Assembly: GCA_044375415.1 (NCBI GenBank)
Contig: JBILMS010000016.1
Coordinates: 1 to 54,677, forward strand
Length of the DNA: 54,677 bases
DNA from: JAWXBG01 sp044375415
GTDB taxonomy: Bacteria > Bacteroidota > Bacteroidia > Flavobacteriales_D > Sanyastnellaceae
Direction: 5' to 3'
Shown here: positions 1 to 8,711 of the stretch, piece by piece
Layout: each line of letters starts with the position of its first letter
Numbering within the stretch: position 1 is the first letter of the stretch
Program-made: the position numbers and the translations under genes
The notes under the pieces: model-generated
The model's database searches: none
Told to the model about the DNA's origin: nothing
Seen by the model: the letters and a program-made list of their open reading frames with translations, nothing else

Positions 1-30
1 TTCTCTCCCCCTTCTCGCACCAAAATTGCC

Positions 31-54
31 GGTCCCCGAGCGCAGCCGAGGGGT
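31..54. repeat. Dispersed GC-rich repeat, copy 1
   Basis: This 24-bp GC-rich sequence starts GGTCCCCGAG and ends GCCGAGGGGT. The same sequence recurs at 25031-25054, and inverted at 24929-24952. It lies in non-coding DNA just downstream of the xseAB genes (minus strand). Its ends are complementary (CCCC/GGGG), so it may form a hairpin. It is probably a dispersed intergenic repeat; the function is unknown. Confidence 0.75.
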
Positions 55-87
55 GTGATCGATATGTTTTACGGACAACAGTGATTA

Positions 88-177
88 GCACATCAGCACA
101 TTACAAGTATACTCGTTTCGCCGAAGATCGACTATTGGCACATCAGCACATCAGCACATTAGCACATTAGCACATTA
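88..177. repeat. Octamer tandem repeat (GCACATYA)n
   Basis: Two copies of the 8-bp unit GCACATCA/GCACATTA lie at 88-103 and five uninterrupted copies at 138-177, ending right at the xseB stop codon. The 34 bp between them are not repetitive. The pattern is seen directly and codes for nothing in a consistent frame. It could be a slippage-prone microsatellite or a family of intergenic repeats. No function can be assigned. Confidence 0.8.
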
Positions 178-381
178 TCACTCCTCCAGTTCCTTCAATA
201 TCTTCTGCACATCTTCCTCCGTACTCGTGAGTTTGGTTTTGCAAATGCGTATGAGTTCGGTGGCGCGTTTTACTTTTTTAGATAGTTCGTCAACGGAGAT
301 TTCGCCTTCTTCGATTTCATTTACAATCTGCTGTAACTCCTCAAAAGCCTCAGTGTAATTTATTTTTTCTTTATCACTCAT
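178..381 (-). CDS. xseB: Exodeoxyribonuclease VII small subunit
   Basis: This 67-residue protein is the small subunit of exonuclease VII, which with XseA degrades single-stranded DNA from both ends to oligonucleotides in repair. The sequence is short, acidic and helical, with the family's N-terminal core 'YTEAFEELQQIVNEIE' followed by 'ISVDELSKKVKRATELI' and a glutamate-rich tail. The length is normal for XseB. It overlaps the 3' end of xseA by 8 bp (374-381), so the two are almost certainly translationally coupled in one transcript. Octamer repeats begin at its stop codon. Confidence 0.93.
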   Translation of the reverse strand: MSDKEKINYTEAFEELQQIVNEIEEGEISVDELSKKVKRATELIRICKTKLTSTEEDVQKILKELEE

Positions 382-1780
382 TTTCGTTGGATGGTTTTAC
401 TTTTTTTACTTCACTTTCTATTTCGCCTTTGTACAGATAGGTTTCAAGGGTATCTCCCGGTTTGATATCCGATGCAAATCTTGCTGCTTTTCCATTTATC
501 AATGTGATGCTAAATCCACGACGCAATACATTTTCGGGACTAAGATTTTTTACGTCTTTTTCGAATTGCTGAACCTTATTTATTTCATCTTGCAAAAACC
601 GATTTACAGAAGGCTGCACACTTTGCTGAATTCGTATAATATCCTCTTTATTTTGTGTGACTATCCTTTGTGTGCCTCGCTGAATGATGTTTTTGGATTC
701 ATTTAATTCATCTCGATTTATTTTAACGAACATTTTCACATTGCTCTGCACTCCCAACACTTGTTCGCGTATCGCGCTTCGATGTCCTTGCAAAAGTCGA
801 GAAGTAGCGGATCGAAAAACCTTCGCTTCATGAGCAATGGCAATCTTTTCGGTTTCTATTAATTCACGACTATAACTCACAATTTTCTCGCGGGCTCTTT
901 CTACGGGCTGACTAAAATTATGAAACTGTTGGATAAGGTATTCGGCGATTTTAGTGGGTGTAATGGCATTTTGAAATGAAATCATTTCGGATACCGTTTC
1001 ATTTGTCGCATGACCAATCCCCGTGATCACCGGAATGGGAAATTCTGCTATGGCCCTTGCGAGATCATAATGATTGTAACACGAAAGTCCTACATCACCG
1101 CCACCACCGCGAACAATGGCCACCACATCGAAGTGATGAATAACTTTTCGTATTACGTTTAATTGTTCAATCATCGTTACAACGGCCTTATCGCCTTGCA
1201 AGAGTGATGGAAACAACATATGAAAAAAGCGATATCCCCATGCATTGTGATTGAGTACTTCCATGAAATCGGCATACCCCTTGGAACTTTCTACCGAGAT
1301 CATCGCTATGCGTTTGGGCAAAAGAGGTAATGTTGTTTTTTTATTTTTATCAAACAATCCTTCAGCTTTCAAACGCATGATGGTTTCCATCTTTTCTTTC
1401 TCGATGTCTCCCAGTGTGTACGACACATCGATGTCGAGTATTCGAATGGATAAACCGTAAACCGGATCGAAACCTATTTTACCCAGAAAAAGTATTTTAA
1501 TTCCATCTTTGAGAGGTTCTTTTAACGTGCTTAAAAAACGCTCATTAATACGTTGATAATCGTCTTTCCACAAATTGCACTTCATCTGTGCGACAACTTT
1601 TCCATCGATTTTGTCCAGAAGTTCAGGATAACAATGACCGGAGTGGCTGTAGTAATTGAGCTTGTTCATCTCGGCTTTAATCCAATACGCACTGGTATAT
1701 CGTTCAGCCAATGATTTTTGGATACTCTGACTTACTTCGAGTAGCGAAAAGATGGTTCTATCGGATGTTTTTTCGGGCAT
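374..1780 (-). CDS. xseA: Exodeoxyribonuclease VII large subunit
   Basis: This 468-residue protein is the catalytic large subunit of exonuclease VII. An OB-fold nucleic-acid-binding domain covers about residues 12-120. The nuclease domain follows, with 'LPKRIAMISVESSKGYADF' (154-172), 'VRGGGGD' (223-229), 'PVITGIGHATNET' (250-262) and 'ATPT'-like 'AITPTKIAEYL' near 272-282; these match the conserved family blocks. A long helical, charged C-terminal half is typical of the coiled-coil stalk that binds XseB. The length is normal. It is the first gene of an xseA-xseB pair with an 8-bp overlap. The upstream gap to the DUF1348 gene is about 60 bp, so cotranscription with that gene is possible but not shown. 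Confidence 0.95.
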   Translation of the reverse strand: MPEKTSDRTIFSLLEVSQSIQKSLAERYTSAYWIKAEMNKLNYYSHSGHCYPELLDKIDGKVVAQMKCNLWKDDYQRINERFLSTLKEPLKDGIKILFLGKIGFDPVYGLSIRILDIDVSYTLGDIEKEKMETIMRLKAEGLFDKNKKTTLPLLPKRIAMISVESSKGYADFMEVLNHNAWGYRFFHMLFPSLLQGDKAVVTMIEQLNVIRKVIHHFDVVAIVRGGGGDVGLSCYNHYDLARAIAEFPIPVITGIGHATNETVSEMISFQNAITPTKIAEYLIQQFHNFSQPVERAREKIVSYSRELIETEKIAIAHEAKVFRSATSRLLQGHRSAIREQVLGVQSNVKMFVKINRDELNESKNIIQRGTQRIVTQNKEDIIRIQQSVQPSVNRFLQDEINKVQQFEKDVKNLSPENVLRRGFSITLINGKAARFASDIKPGDTLETYLYKGEIESEVKKVKPSNENE

Positions 1781-1843
1781 GGCTTTGCAACGTGAAGCGA
1801 AGTTACAAAGCGCGATCGTTTAATTTTATCGATTGTCGATAAC

Positions 1844-2263
1844 TCATGCATCCCTGAATTTACGGTCAATTTCGTTAATAGCCAGGTCATTTATACTCGC
1901 AAATCGTTTCGCCATCAATCCATTTTCATCGAATTCCCAATTCTCGTTGCCATAAGCACGAAACCATTGTCCGTTGCTATCATGGTATTCGTATTCAAAT
2001 CGAACGGCTATTCGGTTGACGGTATTTGCCCAATACTCTTTTTTGAGACGATAGTCTAATTCCTTACTCCATTTATCAATTAAAAATGCCTTGATCTCCT
2101 CGCGTCCATGAATGAACATGTTTCTATTGCGCCACTCGCTGTCTTCAGTATAAGCTTTAGATACACGCTCCGGGTCTTTGCTATTCCAAGCATCTTCGGC
2201 CATTTGAATTTTTTGCTTGGCCGTTTCTTCAGTGAAGGGCGGTAGCGGAGGACGTTTTTCCAT
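1844..2263 (-). CDS. DUF1348 / NTF2-like (SnoaL-fold) protein
   Basis: This 139-residue soluble protein resembles the DUF1348 branch of the nuclear-transport-factor-2-like superfamily. The sequence shows the family run 'RPPLPPFTEETAKQKI' at the N-terminus, then 'AEDAWNSKDPERVSKAYT', 'WRNR', 'GREEIKAFL', 'ELDYRLKKEYWA', 'NRIAVRFEYEYHDSNGQW' and 'YGNENWEFDENGLM'. NTF2-like folds form a cone-shaped pocket used for small-molecule binding or isomerase/hydratase chemistry, but the DUF1348 substrate is not established. There is no signal peptide. The fold assignment is firm and the function unknown. Confidence 0.85.
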   Translation of the reverse strand: MEKRPPLPPFTEETAKQKIQMAEDAWNSKDPERVSKAYTEDSEWRNRNMFIHGREEIKAFLIDKWSKELDYRLKKEYWANTVNRIAVRFEYEYHDSNGQWFRAYGNENWEFDENGLMAKRFASINDLAINEIDRKFRDA

Positions 2264-2312
2264 GGGATGGCTCTTACATTTTTTTATTGATGAAAACAGA
2301 TCGATAAATGGT

Positions 2313-3931
2313 TTATTGAATTAACGGTATCTTAAAAACACGTATTTCATCGTGAAAGCTCAATTTGACCAATACTATTCCATGTGATATTTTATTCAGA
2401 ACGATGGGTTGATCTCCCTTTTGATGCCCGATTAGTTTACCGGAAATGTCATATAAGTCAACGGAAAGAATTTCTTCCCGAAAGCCGTTGAATGAAATAA
2501 GGCCTTCCTTTGAGTTTAATGTCACGTTACCTGACATATCATTGGTATTGGAAAATGAATCTTCTAGTGAGGCTGTTGTGCATGGATTCACAATATTGGA
2601 ACAGATCATAGAATCGGCCCAAACGAGTTCTGCCGAGACAGATGAGTTTACAAAACTACCTCCGCTACTAATTTCGTAGGACGGCTCGCTAACTTGGAAA
2701 TCGGGATATTCCATAACGGTTTGGGATATGCGATCCGTCTGATTGCAGCCACTCTCAAGGGCATCATCGGTTCGTATTAAAATAGGTTTGAAACTTACCG
2801 GTGAGTAGTTGGTAGTGAATCCTGATAAAAGAACTCCGATGTTGTCTTTTGGTTTTGTGATATAGGGATAGTGCGATCCTCCGTTGTTGTATGAAAATAC
2901 TTTGTTCATGTTCCCGTCGAAGTCTGTTTTCAGAATTACATGTTTGTTTGGTACAAAACCAGTGGTGGGGTAGGACATAGTGGCAACGCCGATTGCGAAT
3001 CCATCGAACAATTCTACAATGGAGGAACCGTTTTCACTTCCATCACTGTTGGTTCCATGATAAGATCTAGTCCATAACGTGTCTCCAAAAGCATCGGTGC
3101 GAATGATAAATTCGTCGGGATAATCGAGATATGAATTTTTCATGACGGTTGTGGCACCTGTGATTGCATAACCTCCTCCGCTGCATTCGATAATTCCATA
3201 TGCTGAGCTGTATTGATTGGTGTCGCCATAAGCCTTTAAGTAGTTTAAATCACCTAAATCATTTAATTGCATGATGAAGGAGTAAAAAGTTCCTTGCTCT
3301 ATGTAACGGCCGGTGGCGACTATTAGACTATCATTTGTTTCGAATACATCAAAGGCTTGGTCAATGGCATTCTCAGTACCGATCGACTTTCCCCACAGAT
3401 AATTTCCATCTGAATCCAAGCGAGCTATGTAAACGTCGGTATAAGGCGAACCGGCATCCTGACCAAAAGAGTTGGTATGTCCGGCAATAATGAGGTCTCC
3501 GTTTTTTGCTTCGATGATACTGTTTACTACATCGTCGCCATTGCCCTGATATACTTTTTGCCAAATAGTATTTCCGTCGTTGTCCACTTTAACTACTAAA
3601 ATATTGTAGGAGTTATAGGAGCAATGCTGGCAGCCAGACAAAATCCGCCGCTTATAAGTGGTATGGCCCTTTGCGATATGTTGCCAATGGTACTGCTGTT
3701 ATTGTATGTCTTACTCCATAGTATAATCCCTTCACAGTTGGTGCGCGAAAGGTATATTTTATCTGTTCCGTCACTAACAATTCCCGTGAAAATATAGCCA
3801 TCATCATCGAGCTGATACGAACCGAAACAGTGAGCTCCTGTGCCCGGAGGCGTATAGTACTTTTGGAATGTGTTTTGTCCGATACAAAGTGCTTGGATAA
3901 ATAACGTGACTAAAAATGCAATGACTTTCAT
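2313..3931 (-). pseudogene. Frameshifted secreted protein with T9SS C-terminal sorting domain
   Basis: Two overlapping frames make one gene. The first (3596-3931) starts with a signal peptide (MKVIAFLVTLFIQALCIGQ) and runs into 'PLISGGF'. The second (2313-3641) continues with 'LSGCQHCSYNSYNILVVK' and ends in a type A T9SS sorting domain ('LYDISGKLIG', 'GIVLVKLSF', 'IRVFKIPLIQ'). Adding one T to the TTTT run near 3643-3647 would join them as GGF-LSGC. The body holds repeated 'D.DGNT.W.K.Y.G' blades, a beta-propeller-like pattern seen in secreted Bacteroidetes proteins. The intact product would be about 540 residues, exported by Sec and then through the outer membrane by the T9SS. The break may be a real pseudogenising mutation or a sequencing error in a homopolymer. 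The function is unknown. Confidence 0.8.
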
Positions 3932-3983
3932 GTAGCTCGAATTATACTGCTATTCTATGAAAATTAATTGTATAAAACAAAAA

Positions 3984-5345
3984 TCATTCCTTCCAAAAGA
4001 CTTTTCCCTCGATGGCTTTTTCCTTTTTGGGAACGAAATAAAGAAGGAAGAGACCGATAATGAAGAATATTATCAATGCTAAAATACTGGTGCGCATGCT
4101 GCCCATATGTTCTAAATAGCCGAAAGCAATCAAGCCTATGATCAAACCAACTTTTTCCGTGACATCATAGAAAGAAAAATAAGATGCGTGATCTTTAGTT
4201 TCCGGTAAAAACTTGGAATAGGTGCTTCGAGCCAATGATTGTGTTCCGCCCATTACAAAACCTATTAAACCTGCTGCTATGTAAAATGTGAAAGGAGTTT
4301 TTACGATAGCATAAGCGAAAATGCAGACACAAGCCCAAACGAATAGAGCTACCTTAAGAGTGTTTAGATTCCCGAATTTACGAGAGCAAAATGAAAATAA
4401 AATTGCACCGGGTATGGCGATTAATTGCACTAATAAAACGGCTGTGATCAATTCACCATCTGAGAGTCCTTGAACAAATTTCCCTTCATCGTTATATCGC
4501 CACACTTCCTTCATACCGAACAAAGACGCCATTTGCATAATGGTTTGTACTCCCATGCTAAAAAACCAAAAGGCAAGGAGGTAGAATCGCAAGCGAACGG
4601 TTTGCTTCATCTCACCCCAAACTTTTTTTAACTCCTGAAAACCATGAGAAATAACTTGACTTTTAAATGCATTGTTATTTCGTTTTTCTTTTAAGTGATA
4701 AAAAGTGTATTGAGCAAATCCGGCCCACCAGATACCAACGGCAACAAAACACCATCGAGCACTTATGTCAAATACTTGAATCATAATTAGGCAAATCACA
4801 AGTAGAATAACACTACCTGTATAGCCTAGTGAAAATCCCTTTGCACTTAGTTTATCTTGCTCATCCGGGGCAGCTATTTCAGGTAAAAACGAGTTGGCAA
4901 AAGCATAACTGCACCAAAAACCGATACAAGCCAAGACAACACTTACCATACTTAATTCCAAATGGTTTATATCAAAAAAGTATAAGCTTGCACATGAAGC
5001 CGCTCCGAGGTAACAGAAGAATTTCAAAAAAGTCATTTTTCGTCCCATATAATCGGCAACACCGGAAAGGGCTGGGGACAAAAAGCACACAATGGTCATT
5101 CCCAAGGCAAGCGAATAACTCAACAATTCGGTATTTACGAGTTGAAAACCGAATACATCTACCATATCACTGTTCACACCATTCGCATCGGTCTTGCGTG
5201 TTACTGCAGTATAAAACAAAGGGAAAATCGCTGTGCCAATGACAAGATTATAAGTCGAATTTGACCAATCGTAAAAGGCCCATGCGTTTTGAATCTTTTT
5301 GGATGCTTTCATGGGGGGAAAATAGGGAGAAAGTTCCATGTTCAA
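3984..5345 (-). CDS. MFS transporter, UMF1 (Atg22-like) family
   Basis: This 453-residue inner-membrane protein has about 12 hydrophobic helices. The start of the first helix, 'NAWAFYDWSNSTYNLVI', is the hallmark of the UMF1/Atg22-like branch of the major facilitator superfamily. Other matching segments are 'LSGVADYMGRKM', 'NSFLPEIAAPDEQDKLSAKGFSLGY' (seen in two parts) and 'GGTQSLARSTYSKFLPE'. The family includes the yeast vacuolar amino-acid effluxer Atg22, but bacterial substrates are unknown. ATG at 5345 and an internal ATG at 5312 ('MKASKKIQ') are both possible starts. The protein is complete. It is transcribed away from the TPP riboswitch, with a hairpin-rich spacer between. Confidence 0.88.
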   Translation of the reverse strand: MNMELSPYFPPMKASKKIQNAWAFYDWSNSTYNLVIGTAIFPLFYTAVTRKTDANGVNSDMVDVFGFQLVNTELLSYSLALGMTIVCFLSPALSGVADYMGRKMTFLKFFCYLGAASCASLYFFDINHLELSMVSVVLACIGFWCSYAFANSFLPEIAAPDEQDKLSAKGFSLGYTGSVILLVICLIMIQVFDISARWCFVAVGIWWAGFAQYTFYHLKEKRNNNAFKSQVISHGFQELKKVWGEMKQTVRLRFYLLAFWFFSMGVQTIMQMASLFGMKEVWRYNDEGKFVQGLSDGELITAVLLVQLIAIPGAILFSFCSRKFGNLNTLKVALFVWACVCIFAYAIVKTPFTFYIAAGLIGFVMGGTQSLARSTYSKFLPETKDHASYFSFYDVTEKVGLIIGLIAFGYLEHMGSMRTSILALIIFFIIGLFLLYFVPKKEKAIEGKVFWKE

Positions 5346-5348
5346 TTA

Positions 5349-5367
5349 GAGGCCGCGCAGCGGCCTC
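5349..5367. repeat. GC hairpin (GAGGCCGC-GCA-GCGGCCTC)
   Basis: This is a perfect 8-bp stem with a GCA loop, followed on the plus strand by CTTTTT. It sits four bases upstream of the MFS start codon. The same stem with a GAA loop forms the centre of the palindrome at 24970-25016. It resembles an intrinsic terminator on the plus strand, but no plus-strand gene runs into it, so a dispersed palindromic element is more likely. Confidence 0.65.
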
Positions 5368-5396
5368 CTTTTTACCCACTAAAATCTGAAGCGTCA

Positions 5397-5431
5397 TCCT
5401 GCATGAATTCTCGCAGAGAATTCATGCAGGA
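5397..5431. repeat. Perfect 15-bp inverted repeat
   Basis: Arms at 5397-5411 (TCCTGCATGAATTCT) and 5417-5431 are perfect reverse complements around the loop CGCAG. No gene lies on it. The 5346-5837 spacer also holds nothing else that looks coding; a 78-codon minus-strand frame at 5620-5856 has no family resemblance and overlaps the riboswitch. Confidence 0.75.
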
Positions 5432-5539
5432 CCTATTGGAATTAACGCAGGATCTATGAGCATTTTTTTCGCCTTCTTCAGCGACCTTCTTTCCTATTCT
5501 TTAATAATTTGAAATTGAACTTCGATTTAATTCTATGTC

Positions 5540-5606
5540 ACCCGCGAGGCGGGTTGTAGGATCAACCACTCACCAAGTTCAATGTTATTCCACCCGCGGG
5601 GCGGGT
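5540..5606. repeat. Two copies of a short hairpin element (ACCCGC-NNG-GCGGGT)
   Basis: Positions 5540-5554 (ACCCGCGAGGCGGGT) and 5592-5606 (ACCCGCGGGGCGGGT) are near-identical hairpins 52 bp apart, in the same orientation, each followed by TG or TGG. They lie between the divergent MFS gene and the TPP-controlled receptor. They look like dispersed intergenic palindromes rather than operators, because nothing else ties them to either gene. Confidence 0.6.
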
Positions 5607-5837
5607 TGGAATAGACTAATTAGTACGCACCGAAAGCCAATCTTTCGAAGTGAGAGTCCGGAGTAATTTCAGGCTCTAAAAAACGATAGTTTCGGAAAGG
5701 GAAAGGGCAACGGAAAGGGAGTGATTGCGTTTTTAGAAACGAATAGTCCTTATTGCGACTGCCTACTGCCGACTGTTTCCTGCCTACTTTTTTAAAACTG
5801 GCGACTAAAAAAAGTCTTCTCTCTCCTGAAAACTCAT

Positions 5838-5845
5838 TACCTTTG
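5838..5845 (+). promoter_or_regulatory. Bacteroidetes -7 element (TACCTTTG) upstream of TPP riboswitch
   Basis: TACCTTTG matches the Bacteroidetes -7 consensus TAnnTTTG exactly and ends six bases before the first base of the riboswitch, so the transcript would begin about at the aptamer. No good TTTG -33 element is visible 19-21 nt upstream. The position relative to the aptamer is the main support. Confidence 0.6.
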
Positions 5846-5850
5846 CCCCG

Positions 5851-5930
5851 TCTCACAGGGGTGTCCCGGCTATTCCGGGACTGAGATGATACCCTTTGAA
5901 CCTGGGCGGGTAATGCCGATCAGGAAGTGA
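5851..5930 (+). promoter_or_regulatory. TPP riboswitch (THI element)
   Basis: The sequence carries the conserved TPP aptamer blocks in order: ACAGGGGTG at the 5' side, a variable stem (TCCCGG/CCGGGA, 5863-5879), CTGAGA (5881-5886), ACCCTTTGAACCTG (5891-5904), a GGCGGGTAATGCC stem, and a 3' closing segment CAGGAAGTGA. TPP riboswitches bind thiamin pyrophosphate and switch off thiamin synthesis or uptake genes. The aptamer ends about 75 nt before the receptor start codon at 6006. No clear terminator with a T-run is seen in that gap, so control of translation initiation is more likely than termination, but this is inference. Confidence 0.95.
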
Positions 5931-6005
5931 AGTGTGAATGGTTTGTTCACGGAAGAGTCTGCCTCTGGATTTTTCTATGTTATCAATGTTTTAATTATTT
6001 GATGC

Positions 6006-8711
6006 ATGAAACTAGTTGCGGCTGTTTTATTTCTCTTTTCTTCATTTTCCTCTTGGAGTCAATACACCATTCAGGGTTATATCCACGCGGAAGAAGGAAG
6101 AGAATTATCCGGTGTTGAAATCGTTTGTGCCGGCGATACAGTGGGCTCCGATCCGGTTGGAAAATTCATTTTTAAAGATGTGCCTGAAGGAAAGTATTTA
6201 CTCTCCGCCGAATTCACCGGATACTCCAAAACATATATCGATATAGTTGTAAATGATGATCCGCTTGTTTTAGCCCGAAACAGCGATATTAGAATAGTGA
6301 TGCGCAGCATTGAATATACTGATGATGGCCAAAGCCTTATTCTCAAAGACGTTCCGAGTTATATTTCACAGGAGTCAGTATTGATTGAGGTGATCATGTT
6401 TAAAAATGGAATGCAGCCTTCACCAATAAATATTATCACACGCGACGAACTTAAACCGTTGAATAACGGTCAAGATATGCCCTATGTGCTAAGGGCTCAG
6501 CCTTCATTAGTCACAACAAGTGATGCCGGAAACGGAATAGGTTATACTGGTATGTGGATACGCGGAAGCGATGGATCGAGAATCAATGTGACGATCAATG
6601 GGGTTGCACTAAATGATCCTGAATCACAACAAGTGTATTGGGTTGATTTACCGGATGTGAGTACAAGTATGGATCATGTTACCATTCAGCGAGGAGTCGG
6701 CGCATCCACCAATGGTACAGGGGCATTTGGAGCCTCAGTACAGATCGAAACGGAAGCTTTGAACCCGAATCCTTATGCCAGAATTACGAGTGGTGCAGGT
6801 TCATTTAATACCTTTAAAAATAATATACAATTTGGCAGCGGACTGATCAAAGATCATTGGACACTCGAAGGTCGACTGTCCCGCATATCATCCGATGGAT
6901 ACATGGATCGCGCGAAATCCAATTTGGAGTCTTTTCATGTGTCGGGAACTTATAAAACGGACAAAACTACTATACGACTTTTAACAATGGGCGGACATGA
7001 ACGCACCTATCAATCTTGGTACGGTGTTCCGCAATCGAGATTAACAGGAGATCGCGAAGCCATGCTCACTCATGCGGCCAACGAGGGATATACCGATGAA
7101 CAATTAGACAATTTGCTAAACTCCGGTCGGACGTATAATTATTATATGTACGAAAACGAAGTGGATGACTACACACAGAACCATTACCAATTTCACGTAT
7201 TTAGAGAAATCGATAATGGAATAACCGCAAAACTTACAGGATTTTATACCCGAGGTTTCGGCTACTTCGAGCAGTATAGACAAAATGAGGATATGAGTAT
7301 TTATGGCTTAAATCCGATCTCAATTGCACGAGATTCTATTTTTAGTGATGGCATAAATGATGACGGATATTTGGTATCGAATCAGTTCTCGGAAAATTTT
7401 ATACAACCTGATTTAAGCTTTTACTACAATCCGATACTTACATCAAATGGTGATAGTATTGGCGATGGCAATGGAAATTTTTTACTCGACGCAGTTGCGC
7501 AGATTGATAGAACTGATTTGGTTCGTCAGCGCTGGTTGAGTAATCACTATTATGGTACAAATTTCATGTTAAACTATAACGACTGGAAGCGCAATCGTCG
7601 ATATGAACTAACACTCGGTTTAAGCGCCGGTTTTTACGACGGAGATCATTTTGGAAAAATTACATGGGCACAATATGCCAATGACATTCAACCCGGGCAC
7701 GAATTCTACTCGGGGAGAAGTCATAAGTCAGACCTCTCCGGTTTTCTGAAAGGAGTTTTTCGCGTAACAAATCGATCCGCATTTTTCGTGGATGTGCAGA
7801 CAAGGGCTGTTGGTTACCAAACAAAAGGTGTAGATGTTGATTTGCGTTCGTACGATGTAGTAGATGACTTATTTTTTGTAAATCCGAAGGTGGGCTATAC
7901 TTATCGAAATCAGAGAAATTACTTGCTGTACGCTAGTGCATCGGTTGCCAATCGCGAACCTGCGCGCACGGATTATGTAGATGCTCCTCAAGACATCATG
8001 CCGAAACCGGAATCGATGATCGACTTTGAACTTGGATTTCGCAGGACCAAAAAGAACATTTACTACAGTGGAAATATGTATTGGATGCAATACAAAGATC
8101 AATTGGTCTTAACGGGAGCAATTAACGATGTAGGTAGTTCGATACGGATTAATGTTCCGCAAAGCTACAGAGCAGGGGTGGAGTTGGAGGCTATGTATGA
8201 GAAACCGAGGAAATATTCGATTTCCGGAAACATTACTCTAAGTCAAAACCGCATTGGAAATTTCAATCAGGTGACCTACGACTACACGAATGATTTCTTC
8301 GAAGTAAATCAGAATTTTAAAAACACCGACATTGCATTTTCTCCCCGAATCATTGCAGCCTTGCAGGCCCAGTACCACATCAGTTTGTGGGATATTGGCG
8401 ATGTAGATTTGAGAAAATTGACTTTCGGGGCACTCTTCAAACATGTGGGAAGACAGTTTCTCGACAACACTTCGGACGCGAACAAAGTAATTCCGGATTA
8501 CACAGTAGTAGATTTATTGGCTACTTATTCGACTCGACTTTTTGAAAAGAATAAAATTGAATTTTCTATTTGGTTGATGAATGCCTTGAATCGGGAGTAT
8601 GTCTCCAATGGCTATACCTACTCATACATTTACGGAAATCCGATTACCGAAAATTTCTATTATCCACAAGCGGGGAGAAATGTGATGGGAAGTGTGGTGT
8701 TGGAGTTTTAA
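6006..8711 (+). CDS. TonB-dependent outer-membrane receptor, probable thiamin importer
   Basis: This 901-residue outer-membrane receptor has a signal peptide (1-19, ending SSWSQ), a carboxypeptidase-regulatory-like beta-sandwich (about 20-100, 'TIQGYIHAEEGRELSGVEI'), a TonB plug (about 135-250, with 'INIITRDELK', 'WIRGSDGSRINVTINGVAL', 'VTIQRGVGASTNGTGAFG') and a 22-strand-type barrel to the C-terminus, which ends in the usual aromatic residue ('GSVVLEF'). Such receptors import scarce nutrients using TonB-ExbBD energy. The substrate is inferred from the TPP riboswitch directly upstream: thiamin or a thiamin precursor/phosphate. It is a single-gene unit; no PnuT-like permease or thiamin kinase follows, so inner-membrane uptake must be encoded elsewhere. 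Confidence 0.93.
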   Translation: MKLVAAVLFLFSSFSSWSQYTIQGYIHAEEGRELSGVEIVCAGDTVGSDPVGKFIFKDVPEGKYLLSAEFTGYSKTYIDIVVNDDPLVLARNSDIRIVMRSIEYTDDGQSLILKDVPSYISQESVLIEVIMFKNGMQPSPINIITRDELKPLNNGQDMPYVLRAQPSLVTTSDAGNGIGYTGMWIRGSDGSRINVTINGVALNDPESQQVYWVDLPDVSTSMDHVTIQRGVGASTNGTGAFGASVQIETEALNPNPYARITSGAGSFNTFKNNIQFGSGLIKDHWTLEGRLSRISSDGYMDRAKSNLESFHVSGTYKTDKTTIRLLTMGGHERTYQSWYGVPQSRLTGDREAMLTHAANEGYTDEQLDNLLNSGRTYNYYMYENEVDDYTQNHYQFHVFREIDNGITAKLTGFYTRGFGYFEQYRQNEDMSIYGLNPISIARDSIFSDGINDDGYLVSNQFSENFIQPDLSFYYNPILTSNGDSIGDGNGNFLLDAVAQIDRTDLVRQRWLSNHYYGTNFMLNYNDWKRNRRYELTLGLSAGFYDGDHFGKITWAQYANDIQPGHEFYSGRSHKSDLSGFLKGVFRVTNRSAFFVDVQTRAVGYQTKGVDVDLRSYDVVDDLFFVNPKVGYTYRNQRNYLLYASASVANREPARTDYVDAPQDIMPKPESMIDFELGFRRTKKNIYYSGNMYWMQYKDQLVLTGAINDVGSSIRINVPQSYRAGVELEAMYEKPRKYSISGNITLSQNRIGNFNQVTYDYTNDFFEVNQNFKNTDIAFSPRIIAALQAQYHISLWDIGDVDLRKLTFGALFKHVGRQFLDNTSDANKVIPDYTVVDLLATYSTRLFEKNKIEFSIWLMNALNREYVSNGYTYSYIYGNPITENFYYPQAGRNVMGSVVLEF

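Noticed and set aside
4829..5242. 137-codon plus-strand frame inside the MFS gene
   Set aside because: It is antisense to conserved UMF1 helices and lacks a start signal or family match.
5620..5856. 78-codon minus-strand open frame
   Set aside because: It overlaps the promoter and start of the TPP riboswitch on the opposite strand, and has no protein character.
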